The notes: generated by a model from the sequence alone, not told the origin. A stretch of 64,000 nt of DNA from Siniperca chuatsi (GCF_020085105.1 NC_058062.1:24895562-24959561); one strand, 5' to 3'. Counted from the first letter of the stretch, positions 38,001-47,394 are shown. Made by a program: numbers and translations.

Positions 38001-38534
38001 CAACAGTTACACTGGCAGAAAGAGATCATTCTGATTCCTAAGAAGAATAATTAATGTATAGAGACATATGTAAGTTGGCCCCCCTTGTGATAAATGTGGA
38101 TCTTTGTATCTTTAGTTTGAGAAGCATTATGTGTATCTGTGTATGTTAATGTTAATATTAATATTAATTATTAATGTGCCAAGAATTCTTACTATTTGTT
38201 ACCAGTACTTTGTATTGTTTTTGCCTAGAGCAGTTGGGGGGCGGGTTGGTGGTGTGGTTGAGGCATTCTGCGCCCATTTTACTAGTATAAGATGCTTGAT
38301 CAACCCACAGCCCTGGTACCAGGGTTACAGACCAATTTATGTACATTTTTACCTAACATGCTCAAAGCATCCTGCACAGTTCGCTTGGTCATTTGGGCCT
38401 TGTAGACATGAGCAGATAGTGAAATTTACACATGAAATTATATTTTGGGCTTTATTTTCCTCTGTTTACCCAACCTTTTCTTTCATCTTCAGGAGAATGT
38501 GGTAGATTTGGAGGAGCGTGTAGAGTACGATTGA
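29382..38534 (+). CDS. bcl2l12: BCL2-like 12, complete coding region (7 coding exons)
   Basis: Coding exons are 29382-29560 (exon acceptor at 29379), 31299-31503, 34377-34599, 34890-34988, 35707-35783, 36190-36453 and 38493-38534. All junctions are GT-AG, phases agree, and the lengths sum to 1089 bp (362 residues plus TGA), slightly longer than human. BCL2L12 is an atypical Bcl-2-family protein; in mammals it restrains effector caspases and p53 signalling. Recognisable blocks are an N-terminal helix with [10 protein letters not shown] (exon 1), DFIKQLPRR (exon 2), a Lys/Glu-rich segment (exon 3), [16 protein letters not shown] (exon 4) and [13 protein letters not shown] (exon 5). Exon 6 has [20 protein letters not shown] and MELSRRIV, and ends in the BH2-like [11 protein letters not shown]. 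The last exon encodes 13 residues. The gene looks intact despite TE-laden introns. Neighbouring nosip matches human synteny. Confidence 0.93.
29590..30615 (-). mobile_element. internally deleted jockey-type LINE in bcl2l12 intron 1
   Basis: On the minus strand the endonuclease C-half is readable: [28 protein letters not shown] and [13 protein letters not shown] (the SDH catalytic region). An inter-domain block follows with [15 protein letters not shown] and [15 protein letters not shown], then directly the far C-terminus ([33 protein letters not shown]). The whole reverse-transcriptase domain between them is gone. The element ends within about 30-40 bp of the exon 1 splice donor. Confidence 0.7.
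29809..29844. repeat. 12-bp unit repeated three times in the LINE
   Basis: ATGATGCGCTGC is present in three perfect head-to-tail copies inside the LINE fragment, adding eight codons without breaking its frame. Confidence 0.85.
30620..31298. other. bcl2l12 intron 1, remainder
   Basis: AT-rich intron DNA between the LINE and exon 2. I see no further feature. Confidence 0.4.
31620..32350 (-). mobile_element. CR1/L2-like LINE 3' end (bcl2l12 intron 2)
   Basis: On the minus strand the C-terminus of a LINE ORF2 is readable: [28 protein letters not shown] and [11 protein letters not shown] 3' UTR follows with GACCAGGGACAAGGACTGCA and a CTGTCAAATAGACAAAAC end near 31620. The 5' part is missing. Confidence 0.65.
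32351..34376. other. bcl2l12 intron 2, remainder
   Basis: No exon. Apart from the perfect hairpin at 33957-34029, I see only unclassified AT-rich DNA. Confidence 0.4.
33957..34029. repeat. perfect 33-bp inverted repeat (hairpin) in bcl2l12 intron 2
   Basis: Left arm 33957-33989 and right arm 33997-34029 are exact reverse complements, separated by the 7-base loop AAAAGTC. The arms contain CCACCCTACCCTATAAG and its complement. The ten bases TATAAAAGTC occur twice, just outside the left arm (33949-33958) and spanning the loop (33987-33996). Transcribed in the intron, the RNA would form a long stem. Confidence 0.95.
34994..35035. repeat. (CA)n microsatellite beside a bcl2l12 splice donor
   Basis: About 20 CA units start five bases after the exon 4 donor dinucleotide (GT at 34989-34990). 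Confidence 0.95.
35369..35425. repeat. short fragment of LINE family A
   Basis: GGCCTATAGCAGCATAACTA and GGTTCAGGACTCACC match the 1540-1575 part of the first family A copy. Confidence 0.6.
36805..37430 (-). mobile_element. hAT transposon fragment (ZBED-like transposase piece) in bcl2l12 intron 6
   Basis: The left edge has GGGGTGTAATGGTACACAAG and a repeated TCACGGTTCGGTA motif, as seen at ends of fish hAT elements. On the minus strand, from about 37285, a frame reads [20 protein letters not shown], then [20 protein letters not shown]. This is the block in hAT-Ac/ZBED transposases where an (R/Q)PFxVVExxxF motif precedes the first part of the catalytic domain. No matching right-hand terminal repeat is visible, so the copy is truncated. 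Confidence 0.65.
37866..38012. repeat. dispersed repeat 'family B', copy 1
   Basis: AACAATCAAGGAAGGGCCAG, CAATCAAAACTGGAG and ACACACAAGGGAAGGAGAAT recur at 53747-53882 and 60121-60245. This copy holds only the 3' end of the longer family B unit. Confidence 0.7.
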
Positions 38535-40440
38535 GTTCTCAGAGCTCCCAGGTGTCTTTTTATTCCAACTAACCACTGGTCAACACTGAGCTCTGGATCA
38601 TGACATCAAAGTGAGGAGAGACGGATGGACCTTACTCTGCTTGCCTACATGGACAAGCTTCCCCACAGAGTCTCATCTGGACTGTGACAAGATTCCAGAA
38701 GCTTCTATGATTTATGTTGATCTGGGATCTGGACATCAGAAAGTACTTTCACCAGAGGTTATTGTTTTTACACAGTCAGAAGATGAAGCTATTTGTTCTT
38801 ATTGACTAGTGTGGATTCTTTTATAAAAAAAAAAGACCTGTCAATCAGTTTGAGAGTGATAGCAGGTTGTAATCCTGTTTTGAGTTTTGGTAGCGATTTA
38901 CATTTGGATGAGAGATCAGGCCTTTCAGACAAGCATTTTATTTTCTTAATTCTGTTCATTTGTTAATTCTGTTGTGAGATAATTCCTCTTGTTACAGTTG
39001 CAATTCCCCTTGTTTCAGGTCCTTCTAGAAATGAGTGTCAGATTGCTGTATTGGTATCACAGAAGTGACACTCGATTCAAGATTTCCTGAAACAAGTTGA
39101 TTTGTATTGGGAAAATAGTGAATAATCTCAACCCAGTTACTGAATTTCCACGTTTTAAAAAAAATGCAAGATTGTAAGATTCAATAATACACAAAACTGG
39201 CAGTTCTTTCTGTAGTGCAGTTTAAGGCTAACTACTGGTCAAGTAGAGAAGCAGGCAGAAAGGCCATAATGACTCTGAACCATTTCATTTCCAAATGGTC
39301 CACACTTTTTACTTGTATTCCTTTTTTTCTTTGCATTTTTCACCCTTTTCCCCCAATTTGGACATGTCAGTTCTCTCTGCACTCCAGTCGTCATTGTTGC
39401 TACCTCTCATTCGTGGCCTTGCGAGGGTGTAGACAGTCATGTTCTCTCTAACATACACATGGAGTCACCAGCTGCTCCTTTTCACATGCTAGCGAGCAGC
39501 TTCACTGAGAGGGCGTAATGCTCACGCAGGTTTGATACTGATCCCTCAGCAGTTTCCCATGCACAAACACTGCCATGTTTATTTTTTTATTGTTGTTTGT
39601 TAAAGGTACAATCTCATATCTAATGTAATGTAATGTACCAAAGGGTAGCCCTGCCACCAAAACTCAAACCATCTGATTAAAACATTCTATCGCTGTCAAA
39701 TTCATTGGCAGGTCTTTTGGTACACAGACGAACAGTAAACACCAACTGAACCTAAGGTGTTGAGGTTTTTTTTTTATTCTTCTATTGTTTACATTAGAAA
39801 ACATTATTGAGAACAATTGAAGTCAAACAATGTGAACAAAGATGTATTCTGTATGGTCCAAAAAATACTGATATGTTAGTGGGATTTGTTGGGTCTCTGT
39901 AAATAATATTATAGAGTACGGTCTAGACCTGCTCTATAGGAAAAGTGCAATAACTTCTGTTATGAACTGGCGCTATATAAATAAAAGTGAATTGAATTTA
40001 AGTGCTTTTATACCATATTATGTTTTTTTATATATTTTACATTTGAAGTGATACTCAGGGATGTGATGTGATAAGCATTTGGACTCTGTTGTAGAAATTT
40101 CTGTAATAAGGTGGATTCAACAAAAGCACCTCTTTCAGAGTTTTATTGCAATATTCCTATTCCTAAAATCTATTTGAATGCCATTCATTAAATCATCAGT
40201 TGTATTTCAATCATACAAACTCATGTCACAGAACATTTGTTTCTCTTAGAGACTAACACTTGACCTTTAACTGATACACAGTTGTTCAGCTGCACATTTG
40301 TCCATTCATAGTCGTATCTATCTTGAGGTGAACTTTCTGCCTTTTTCTGCTGACTCACCCGACATTGACACTTAACAACTGTTAGGAATGGTAGCTTGAA
40401 CTTTCACACAAAAATAAAGAAATCAAAGTATCACCCTGTG
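38535..40440. other. bcl2l12 3' UTR and intergenic DNA
   Basis: No coding signal. Possible plus-strand polyadenylation signals include AATAAA at 40413-40418; nearer ones lie inside the L2 tail at about 39985. The true 3' end cannot be fixed here. Confidence 0.35.
39880..40000 (+). mobile_element. L2-type LINE 3' tail copy
   Basis: GTTGGGTCTCTGTAAATAAT, GTACGGTCTAGACCTGCTCT and GGCGCTATATAAATAAAAGT match the other tails in this window. Confidence 0.7.
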
Positions 40441-40653
40441 TTCTTAGCTGATGTTACGGACAAAAGGGCAGGAGACACCGAGGAGGAGACACAGATGGTT
40501 TTTATTAACAAAGGTTAAACAGGCCGTACCGTCCTTTGTAAACTGTGGTTGGAGATCGGAACAGGAAACACACACTGGAGCTTGGAGATTATAGGGCAGG
40601 CGACGGGGACACAGGCGAGGAGATACACACGGGGATAGGATTGAGTCCAAAGG
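40441..40653. repeat. unclassified repeat-like flank left of the Polinton
   Basis: The style (GACAAAAGGGCAGGAGACAC, GGTTTTTATTAACAAAGGTT, then AACAGG- and GGCGACGGGGA-type words) resembles family B-type dispersed repeats, but I see no exact second copy in the window. It forms the left insertion flank; the six bases next to the element are CAAAGG. Confidence 0.3.
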
Positions 40654-40731
40654 AGAGAGAGATATGCTACACTTTCTGCCACTTTTTAATCGACGGGTGA
40701 TGGATGGTGACCTTTGACCTTTGATTGACTC
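40654..40731 (+). repeat. Polinton left terminal inverted repeat
   Basis: It matches the complement of the right end over about 77 bp with roughly eight differences, the first 35 bases being identical. It contains TGACCTTTGACCT (40708-40720) and borders the first ORF. Confidence 0.9.
40708..40720 (-). promoter_or_regulatory. DR1 nuclear-receptor-type motif in the left TIR
   Basis: The minus strand reads AGGTCAAAGGTCA, a perfect direct repeat of AGGTCA with one-base spacing, the classical HNF4/RXR-heterodimer site. The same 13-mer is retained in the right TIR. Function is inference. Confidence 0.5.
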
Positions 40732-41348
40732 GGATCCAGACACCTCCCCCCAGCGCGCTTCATGAGGAATGGCTTTTAGAAAATGGAGGTGTGTGGGGAT
40801 ATGCATTCAATTATGAAGTCAACGAACTTTGTTTTTACCAGCTGGAGAAAGGAGAAACGTTTGGACCCCTCACTCCAAAAGCAACGCTTACATCAGTGGA
40901 CTGGTCTGTGCTGAATCTGCTGGTGTCAAACAACCTCAGAGCAACCCTTGGAGCAAATGAAGGAAAGGAACCTGCGACAAAAGACAAACAGACGCAAATG
41001 CTTGTGCTGGTTAAACAGGAATTTCCACCAGTGCTTGCCCCGAAAAAAATGGTAACCTGCAGCATTTGGGAGACGAAAAGCTCGGGTTCCGGCAGATGGT
41101 TCTACCGTTCAAGCCGTCAGGTGGTCGAAGGAGATGAACACTTGGACGAATTTGTCTTGGAATATTTCAATACCGAATGCGGCGTGTTCCAGACGTCATT
41201 ACGACTGCCCCTCAAGGTGTGGATGAAAATGATGATTGAAGAAGCAGAAAAACTGAGTCAGACATCGAAAGACATTCTGATGATAAAAAAGACTCTGTTT
41301 ACAGAAGACATCACCCCCAACTCCTCCTCCTCTGACTCCGCCCTGTAA
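40728..41348 (+). CDS. Polinton unknown ORF, about 205 residues, start lost or unclear
   Basis: This is an open frame of more than 600 bp starting within or next to the TIR and ending TAA at 41346-41348. No ATG lies in frame near the beginning (the first is deep in the ORF), so the start may be lost or supplied differently. The product is acidic/mixed, with Trp-rich patches (EEWLLENGGVWGYAF, GRWFYRSSR) and a Ser/Asp-rich tail. I do not recognise a domain. Being open over this length while its neighbours are broken makes it worth a profile search. It precedes the Pro/Gln-rich ORF in the same direction. Confidence 0.5.
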   Translation, partial: TRIQTPPPSALHEEWLLENGGVWGYAFNYEVNELCFYQLEKGETFGPLTPKATLTSVDWSVLNLLVSNNLRATLGANEGKEPATKDKQTQMLVLVKQEFPPVLAPKKMVTCSIWETKSSGSGRWFYRSSRQVVEGDEHLDEFVLEYFNTECGVFQTSLRLPLKVWMKMMIEEAEKLSQTSKDILMIKKTLFTEDITPNSSSSDSAL

Positions 41349-41407
41349 TTCATTCCGCTTAAAATGGGTACCCCTGCAACTTCAGACTCACACACTGAGA
41401 AAAAAGC

Positions 41408-42522
41408 ATGTCTCTTCCTCTTCCACCGCAACCAGAAAGCACAGAATCATCTCCGACTCTGAGAAAAGCCATGTCTCTCCCTTGTATCCTGCGACCCGGG
41501 AGCCCAGATACCATCGCGACCCCTGCAGCAGCAGCAGCACCATCCAAGGCTGAGACCCTACAGCAGCAGCACCACCCGAGGCCGAGACCCCTTTTACGCT
41601 ACGACCAACTCGTTTTGCTATGCATCATGAACCTAGCTGGTGGCGCAAGCACCGAGAGGAGGGTGGGAATGCGACGATATTTTCACCACCTCGCTGTCAG
41701 TCTACCCCGTGGAGGAGGAGTCCCATGGATGCGATCCCAGAGGAGAACCCTGCAACAGCGTAGCAGGAGCTTGATACAGCTCCTGAAGCAGCAGCACCAC
41801 CGCACGTTGGGAGCCCTACCCTCGATACGACAACCCCACCTTCACCGCCGGGCACCCCTCACTGGATTCTACCTCCTCCTTCACCATCTCCCTCCCCTGA
41901 CTGGCCCTCTTCTTCTTCGGTATCCTCAACTCTAAGCGCCTCACCACCCTCCTCTCCCAAGAAAGAGGACAAACCTGACGGGGTGCTTTCTGACCTATTT
42001 CTGAACACTGTGAGAAGGGAATTGAGTGACAAAAAAAAAGGGTAATTATTGCAGAAAACTTCTGAATCATGTAGAAGACCGTGTAATCGTAAATCAGTTA
42101 ATCAATGTTTTAGATCAGGTGATTAAAAACAGAGTCACCCATGTTGTGGATAACAATGTTTTTACTTTAGAGACAAAGTCGCAAGACTAGAAAAGATTTT
42201 GGATGTTGTCTGAAATGTTGAAAATTGGGATCAGCTAGTAAGTGTCACATTGCTAACAGTAAACAAATGCTCTGTATCTGATACCTTTTGTAAAATCATA
42301 AAAGAGATGAGTAAAGATTCTTGCATGAAAATGTCTCATCTGTTTACTCTTTACACTTTATTTGTAGACATTATGAGTTATTGTGTACAAAACAACATGT
42401 ATCTGAATACCTGGAATGAATTGAGAACATTGCACAATGATATTTACCATATGGGTGGAATCAACGTGTTGAAGTTAACCTCCAGTACTTTGAGAAATGC
42501 TGTGTGTGTTTATAGTCAATAA
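41408..42522 (+). pseudogene. Polinton Pro/Gln-rich ORF and helical C-terminal region, frameshifted
   Basis: A low-complexity frame from the ATG at 41408 (Pro-, Ser- and Gln-rich, to 41935) passes by frameshifts into a KKEDKPDGVLSDLFLNTVR segment (about 41955-42020). After several stops a helical-looking block follows (42250-42522, with CVQNNMYLNTWNELRTLH). The last stop codon overlaps an AATAAA (CAATAAAA near 42519), so the polyadenylation signal is built into the gene end. I treat the stretch as the remains of one gene, but it could be two. No function is recognised. Confidence 0.4.
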
Positions 42523-42589
42523 AACGATTTAAAGAAGCTGGTGTCTCATTTTTGTTTTTCAAAAAACCCTAGAGAGGGCAGCCAGAAAC

Positions 42590-43673
42590 ATGGCTGAAAA
42601 ACGTGTCATGAAAAAAGTGTATTATAAGCCCTCACATCCGTCAGTTTTGGGGGAGTGGAACGACTACGCAGAGCCGTGCAAGATGAAATGGGGAAAAAAG
42701 TCAATGTAGAACGGGTCAAAGATTTTTTTATCGGAGCAGGATTCGTATACTCTGCATAAACCGGCCAGGATACATTTTGTCAGAAATAGAGTGTTTGTAC
42801 CACAACCTCTAAATCAGTTCCAGGCAGACCTTTGCGATAAGCAAGCCTTGACCGAACACAATGATGGGTACAATTATTTACTCACAGTCATCGATGTATT
42901 TTCAAAACGGGCTTATGCCAGAGCTTTGAAGACAAAAACAGGGGTCGAGGTCTCTAAGGCGTTTGACTCTATTTTAAAAGAAAGCCGGATCCCTGAAAAG
43001 TTACAAACGGACGCGGGCAAAGAGTTCTTTAACAAAACCTTTGAGGGGCTGATGAAGAAACGAGGATTTAATTATTTTGAAACTGCCAGTGAACTGAAAG
43101 CATCTGTTATTGAAAGATTTAACCGTACATTGAAAACACGAATGTGGAGGGATTTTACGGCTACAAACAGCCTTGGTACGTGGACGTCTTACAGGAATCG
43201 CTTGACAGCTACAATAACAGTTATCATAATAGTATAAAAATGACGCCTATGTAGGTGACGTCAGAAAAAGTCTTGAGTGTTTGAAAACCTGTATGGAACA
43301 TTTCCCATACGTGACAAAAACAAATTAAAGATGAATTTTAAGGAGGGAGATTTGGTGAGAATATCCAAACTGGGAGGAGTGTTTGATAAAAAATATCAAC
43401 AGTTATACCGATGAATTGTTCACAGTAACCGAACGTATACCTCGCCAAAACCCTGTATACAAACTGAAAGATTATGACTGAGAACCTATCCAAGGCTCGT
43501 TTTACGAAGCAGAGTTGCAAAAAGTCAAGGTTGGTAAAGACAAAGCATTTCAAGTTGAAGAAATTCTGGACAAGCATGTTGTCAGGGGTAAAAAAGAAAT
43601 GCTGGTGCATTGGAAAAACTGGCCTGAGACGTTCAACACCTGGGTCAAGGCAAGCGATTTGAAAAATGTATAA
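42590..43673 (+). pseudogene. Polinton integrase (retroviral type, with chromodomain), frameshifted
   Basis: The ATG at 42590 opens a frame that stops at 42708. At least two shifts near 42690-42740 lead into the core (42791-43237). Catalytic acids are visible: Asp in QADLCD (42827), Asp in QTDAGKEF (43010) and Glu in VIERFNRTLK (43112). There are 33 residues between the second Asp and the Glu, two fewer than the usual DD35E. After further shifts a C-terminal chromodomain is readable (43540-43670: VEEILDKHVV, EMLVHWKNWPETFNTW), ending TAA at 43673. The enzyme normally inserts the element by strand transfer at the TIR ends. This copy cannot make a full product. The chromodomain suggests targeting to chromatin marks, as in chromoviral integrases. 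Confidence 0.88.
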
Positions 43674-43709
43674 AAACAAATAGGTACGTCGAATCTGAAT
43701 CATTACAAC

Positions 43710-44577
43710 ATGGACCAAATCACAGGAGAAGGGTTCTAGGTTGTCCTACCCTACAACGCCAGTCATCGATGTATTTAAAAATAACCCGAGCTCCAGCTAC
43801 CACGTCAATTTAGCGCAGCATATTGATTTAGAAGGCCCGTGGGAGGTAGCTCTGACAGAGATTTCATACCCCTACAGCTGGTTTAACATTTCTAGTGAGG
43901 ATGCTTGTTTTGAATGGAGGAATAAACCCAAAGATGATGCGCCAAGAGCGAGGTGTTAACCCTTCAGGGGTTTAGGGGAGGTTATTATCACAACCTGGAC
44001 CAGCTCAAGATAGAGCTGAACGCCTTTCTTGGAAAAATTGACTCCGATATTTATTTAGGGTTTAGCTCCATTCAAAAGAGATTTGATTTTCAGGCACGAG
44101 GTCAATATCATCTGAGTTTACCCCCCTCTGGCTTACATCTTGGGGGTTAAGCCGGGAGAATGGCTTATTTTCAATCAAAAGTTGGCTACCTATCCGGCTG
44201 ATAAAAAGGGAGGATTTTATCACATGTATTGTTATAGTGATGTGGTACGACATCAACTGGTTGGTGACGCTTACGCTCCGCTCTTGAGAACGATCGCTAT
44301 AGAAGGGACGTACGGGGACGTCATCACACAGTATTTTAATCCACCCTGCTACCTACCGGTGGTCAAGCAACACATTGAAAACATCCACACTGAGATTAAG
44401 ACGGATCAAAATGAACCTGTAAATTTTACCTTTGGGAAGACTATCGTGAAACTCCAATTTAGACCTTCCAAAAAAATCCTCTGTGACAAAAACAAAATGA
44501 TGCATCAGAGACTCGACCCTCACCATTTAGTGAGTTATTATGAGAATCAAGTAGGGTGCACTCTCCCTGTTTTTTAG
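43710..44577 (+). pseudogene. Polinton penton-like minor capsid gene, frameshifted
   Basis: It starts with an ATG at 43710 followed after nine codons by an in-frame TAG. The body is read in three overlapping frames (43741-43959, 43953-44150, 44140-44577). Recognisable blocks are SSYHVNLAQHIDLEGPWEVA, SYPYSWFNIS and, near the end, FTFGKTIVKLQFRPS. This N-terminal pattern (a display-type beta-sandwich with LxGxWEVAL) is that of the Polinton minor capsid/penton protein, a single jelly roll that fills capsid vertices. It lies between the integrase and the small basic virion gene, the usual Polinton neighbourhood. Confidence 0.75.
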
Positions 44578-44589
44578 AGGGCACCTGTT

Positions 44590-44900
44590 ATGTACAGGAG
44601 AGGAATCGGTTCGATTTTTTTTCTAAAATATTTCGTTTTGTCTCGTTTTTGGTGAAAAAAGGATTTGCCATTGCTAAGCCTCATCTTAAATCAGCCGCAA
44701 AAAACATTGCCTCAGAGGTGATAAGCCACGCGGTTAGTAGAATAGGGGGTCGATCGGACGATGGGGCTCAAGAAGGATCCGGCGGTAGGATGGTTTTAGC
44801 CAGATGACTGAGGAAGAGACCTCCCGGACAGTGAGTAAAAGAGCGTAGGTCAAAAAAGAGAAAATCAGTAGAGAGAAGTAAGTCCAAAGGAAAGCACGCT
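44590..44900 (+). pseudogene. Polinton small basic virion-type protein, frameshifted
   Basis: A short gene starts at the ATG at 44590 (MYRRGIGS). A shift in the T-run at about 44616-44624 leads into the frame with LVKKGFAIAKPHLKSAAKNI and SEVISHAVSRIGG, ending at 44807. In another frame a strongly Lys/Arg-rich tail continues to about 44900. An amphipathic middle and a basic tail recall the small membrane-active or DNA-condensing virion proteins of Polintons and adenovirus-like viruses. The exact homologue is uncertain. It sits directly upstream of the major capsid gene. Confidence 0.55.
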
Positions 44901-44925
44901 GTTGTATATATTTTAGAAAACAAAT

Positions 44926-46226
44926 ATGGCGCTTTTACATCACAAATCGGCCGAATGCACTATGGGTGAGTTGGATTTATTTTCAGCACCCATGACGCAA
45001 CTGTCTATCGATGAAAAGCTCTACACAGTCCTGCCTTTGTCAGCCATTACTGACAGAGGTCCTATTGAATTTTTTATCCCCGGAGATGGGGAAAAATACA
45101 TGGATCTGAATGATACTTTGATTCATCTTCGTGTGAAAATTACCAACGCCGACGGATCAAACCTAGCCGCCGACGCAGCAGTGGGTCTCATCGATTATCC
45201 TCTGAATACAATTTTTAACCAATGCAACGTTATTCTGGGGATAGGTTAATTTCACAATCCAGCGCAACTCACCCTTACAAAGCAATGATAGAGACCCTCC
45301 TCAACTATTCAGACGATACGCTAAAAAGTCAGTTCACTGCTGGGTTATTTTACAAAGACACGGCTGGTGCTATGGACTCTACAGTACCAAATAACGGTCA
45401 AAACAGGGGGTTAAATCAGAGAGCTCGGTTCACCTCGGAATCTAAAGAGCTTCACCTGCTAGGTCCTCTTCACGCAGACATATTTTTCTGCGAGAGGCTT
45501 CTCTTGAACTCTGTGGATTTGAGAATTAGGCTGACCAGAGCTAACGACGCCTTCTGTCTCATGGCCAACGCCGCCAGCACTTTCCATTTAAAATTACTGG
45601 GGGCCTCGTTGTTTGTCAAGAAAGCCACAGTTTCCCTGGCCATGCGTTTAGGTCACGCATCAGCTTTAATGAGGGGGAACGCTCTCTACCCTTTATCATG
45701 CGTGAACATAAAAACCTACTCCATCCCGGAGAATTCCAGAATATGTAACCAGGAAAATCTCTTCCTGGGGACGATGGCTAAATATCTAGTGATAGCCATG
45801 GTGAACCGCGAAACCTTCACAGGAAAAAGAGATCTGTCACCCTTCAATTTTATTCACAACAACGTTGAATACATGGCTCTGTGTCAGGACAGGAGACAGG
45901 TGCCCGCCAAAGCTTTCCAACCTCAATTTAATCAGGGGTTATCCGTCAGAGAGTTTTACAATATGTTTACCGCTACAGGGAGACACTTGAAAGATTTACC
46001 TCTAAGCATCGACCGGAAGGAATTTCAGCGGGGCTACTCTTTGTTCGTTTTTAATCTCAACACCTGCGAAGATGCCGATGCATTGTCGTGCATTTCCAAT
46101 GGAAGTTTAAGACTGGAAATGAGATTCAGAGAACCATTGCCCCATACTACCACTCAATCTTATGCTTGTTACAAGTCTATTTTGGAGATTAATTCCAAAC
46201 GACAGGTGCTTGTGGACTATTACTGA
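44926..46226 (+). pseudogene. Polinton major capsid protein (double jelly-roll type), one frameshift
   Basis: The ATG at 44926 opens a frame with MGELDLFSAPMTQLSI, DRGPIEFFIPGDG and YMDLNDTLIHLRVKI. A single-base change in the G-run at 45237-45240 throws it into a stop at 45249. The remaining 330-odd codons are open in the other frame to TGA at 46226 (blocks HPYKAMIETLLNYSDD, LHADIFFCERLLLN, ENLFLGTMAKYLVIAMVNRE). These are conserved features of the Polinton capsid, long annotated in databases as F54H12.2-like. The total of about 433 codons is near the expected size. It is among the best preserved genes of the element. The C-terminus directly abuts the protease remnant. Confidence 0.85.
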
Positions 46227-46619
46227 GGAGAGCACTGGTTGGCCCTCACTCTTGAGGAAGGCAAAAAAGGCAGCTTTTCTGATTGTTTCGGATTCTCCCC
46301 GGATTTTTCACGTTATCCTAAAAGCATCTTGCAATTTTTTGAAAACCGTTGTAAATCTATTTTATACCACAACTGTCAGCTTCAACACGTTCTGTCTACG
46401 GTGTGCGGTCAGCATTGTGTTTATTATTTATGCCACAGAGCCTGAGGTCTATCTTTTGAAAATGTGCTGTCTTTGTATCAAGATGATGTGATGAAAAATG
46501 ATGCTATGGTATCAAAATTTGTGAAAAAATATCATAGTTGTATGAGGTTGCAAAGAGCCGGATCTTTTCACCACGCCGTCTGTTCTTTACAAATGTTTAA
46601 AGATTGTTACAACTTCTAA
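46227..46619 (+). pseudogene. Polinton adenain-like cysteine protease, N-terminally deleted
   Basis: Starting right after the capsid stop and in the same frame, the sequence reads GEHWLAL (catalytic His region). DCFGF follows (acidic residue), then NCQLQ (oxyanion Gln) and VCGQHCVYYLCH (catalytic Cys), all in the order of adenovirus-type proteases, which mature capsid proteins. The family's N-terminal segment before the His is absent and no spacer or start codon separates it from the capsid gene, so a deletion removed both. A second lesion is an in-frame TGA at 46443-46445. The last stop TAA (46617-46619) shares bases with an AATAAA at 46619-46624. Confidence 0.8.
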
Positions 46620-46676
46620 ATAAAGATGGATCTGGAGATGATTAAATCCGTTTGATTCATTTTTTATTCAAATAAA
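46619..46676. terminator. convergent polyadenylation signals of the Polinton
   Basis: AATAAA occurs on the plus strand at 46619-46624 and 46671-46676, and on the minus strand at 46668-46663. They lie between the last rightward gene (protease) and the last leftward ORF, as expected for two converging transcription units with almost no spacer. Confidence 0.6.
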
Positions 46677-46766
46677 GCCAACTAGGGCATAAAGGTATAT
46701 GTTTCTTTTGTTTTCCTGATCTTAACGGCGGAGGTGATCTTTCCATCTCATTGTCCCAACGCGGTG

Positions 46767-47394
46767 CTAAGGGCGTGACCCCTCATCGTCGTCATCCCAA
46801 CGCGGTCCTCCCTTTTGAAGTTTATGATATTGCTTGTGAGCACGGGGGTTACTCATCAAGGATGAAGGGATGTTGAGCTCCCGTAAAGTATTAGGAAACC
46901 CCATCCATCCCTTGGGTTCTCTGGATTTGTTTTGCGTGACGGAGAGATTTTTAAACAGGTCTAGTAGGTGTGAGCCTTTCACAATCTCTCCTTTATGGCC
47001 AAACTCTCCAGAGGGAGCCTACCCGCTCTTGGTTAATTTCTTCATAATGTACTCTGCATTGTTACGGTAGCGAATAGGTAGGTTTTGCAGTACCTCGCTA
47101 GCAGTTTCATCCAATGTTACTTGTTTGTCTTCTCGCTGATTTTCTTGTTCCCCTGATTCTTGGGTTAGAGTCAAAGTGACGGTCATCTTTCTCATCTTGT
47201 TTGAGTAATGCTAGGTATCTTTGCAGCAGAGCGTTGTATTTTTTAATTTTATCATGAGTGTTCAAACCCTTTTCATTTAACACATCCCTCATTTTTACAT
47301 CCAAATCATTTTCTGCCGTACGTCTCATCGTTTCCCCTGACTGACTCAGACGGTTTAGCTGTTGCGGTGAAATCAAAAACATCTTTTGACACAT
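46767..47394 (-). pseudogene. Polinton unknown conserved ORF, last leftward gene, broken
   Basis: The ATG at 47394 gives a frame with ISPQQLNRLSQSGETMR and KIKKYNALLQRYLALLKQ, then a Lys/Arg-rich linker, ending near 47107. A further conserved-looking part follows (about 47100-47020: LDETASEVLQNLPIRYRNNA, stop at about 47019). The C-terminal part, in the frame of 46982-46767, has GSHLLDLFKNL, PKGWMGFPNTLRELNIP and a WDDDDEG end. It is predicted to be mostly helical. Its position downstream of the ATPase, in the compact leftward array, suggests a structural or packaging role, but I cannot name it. Confidence 0.55.
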
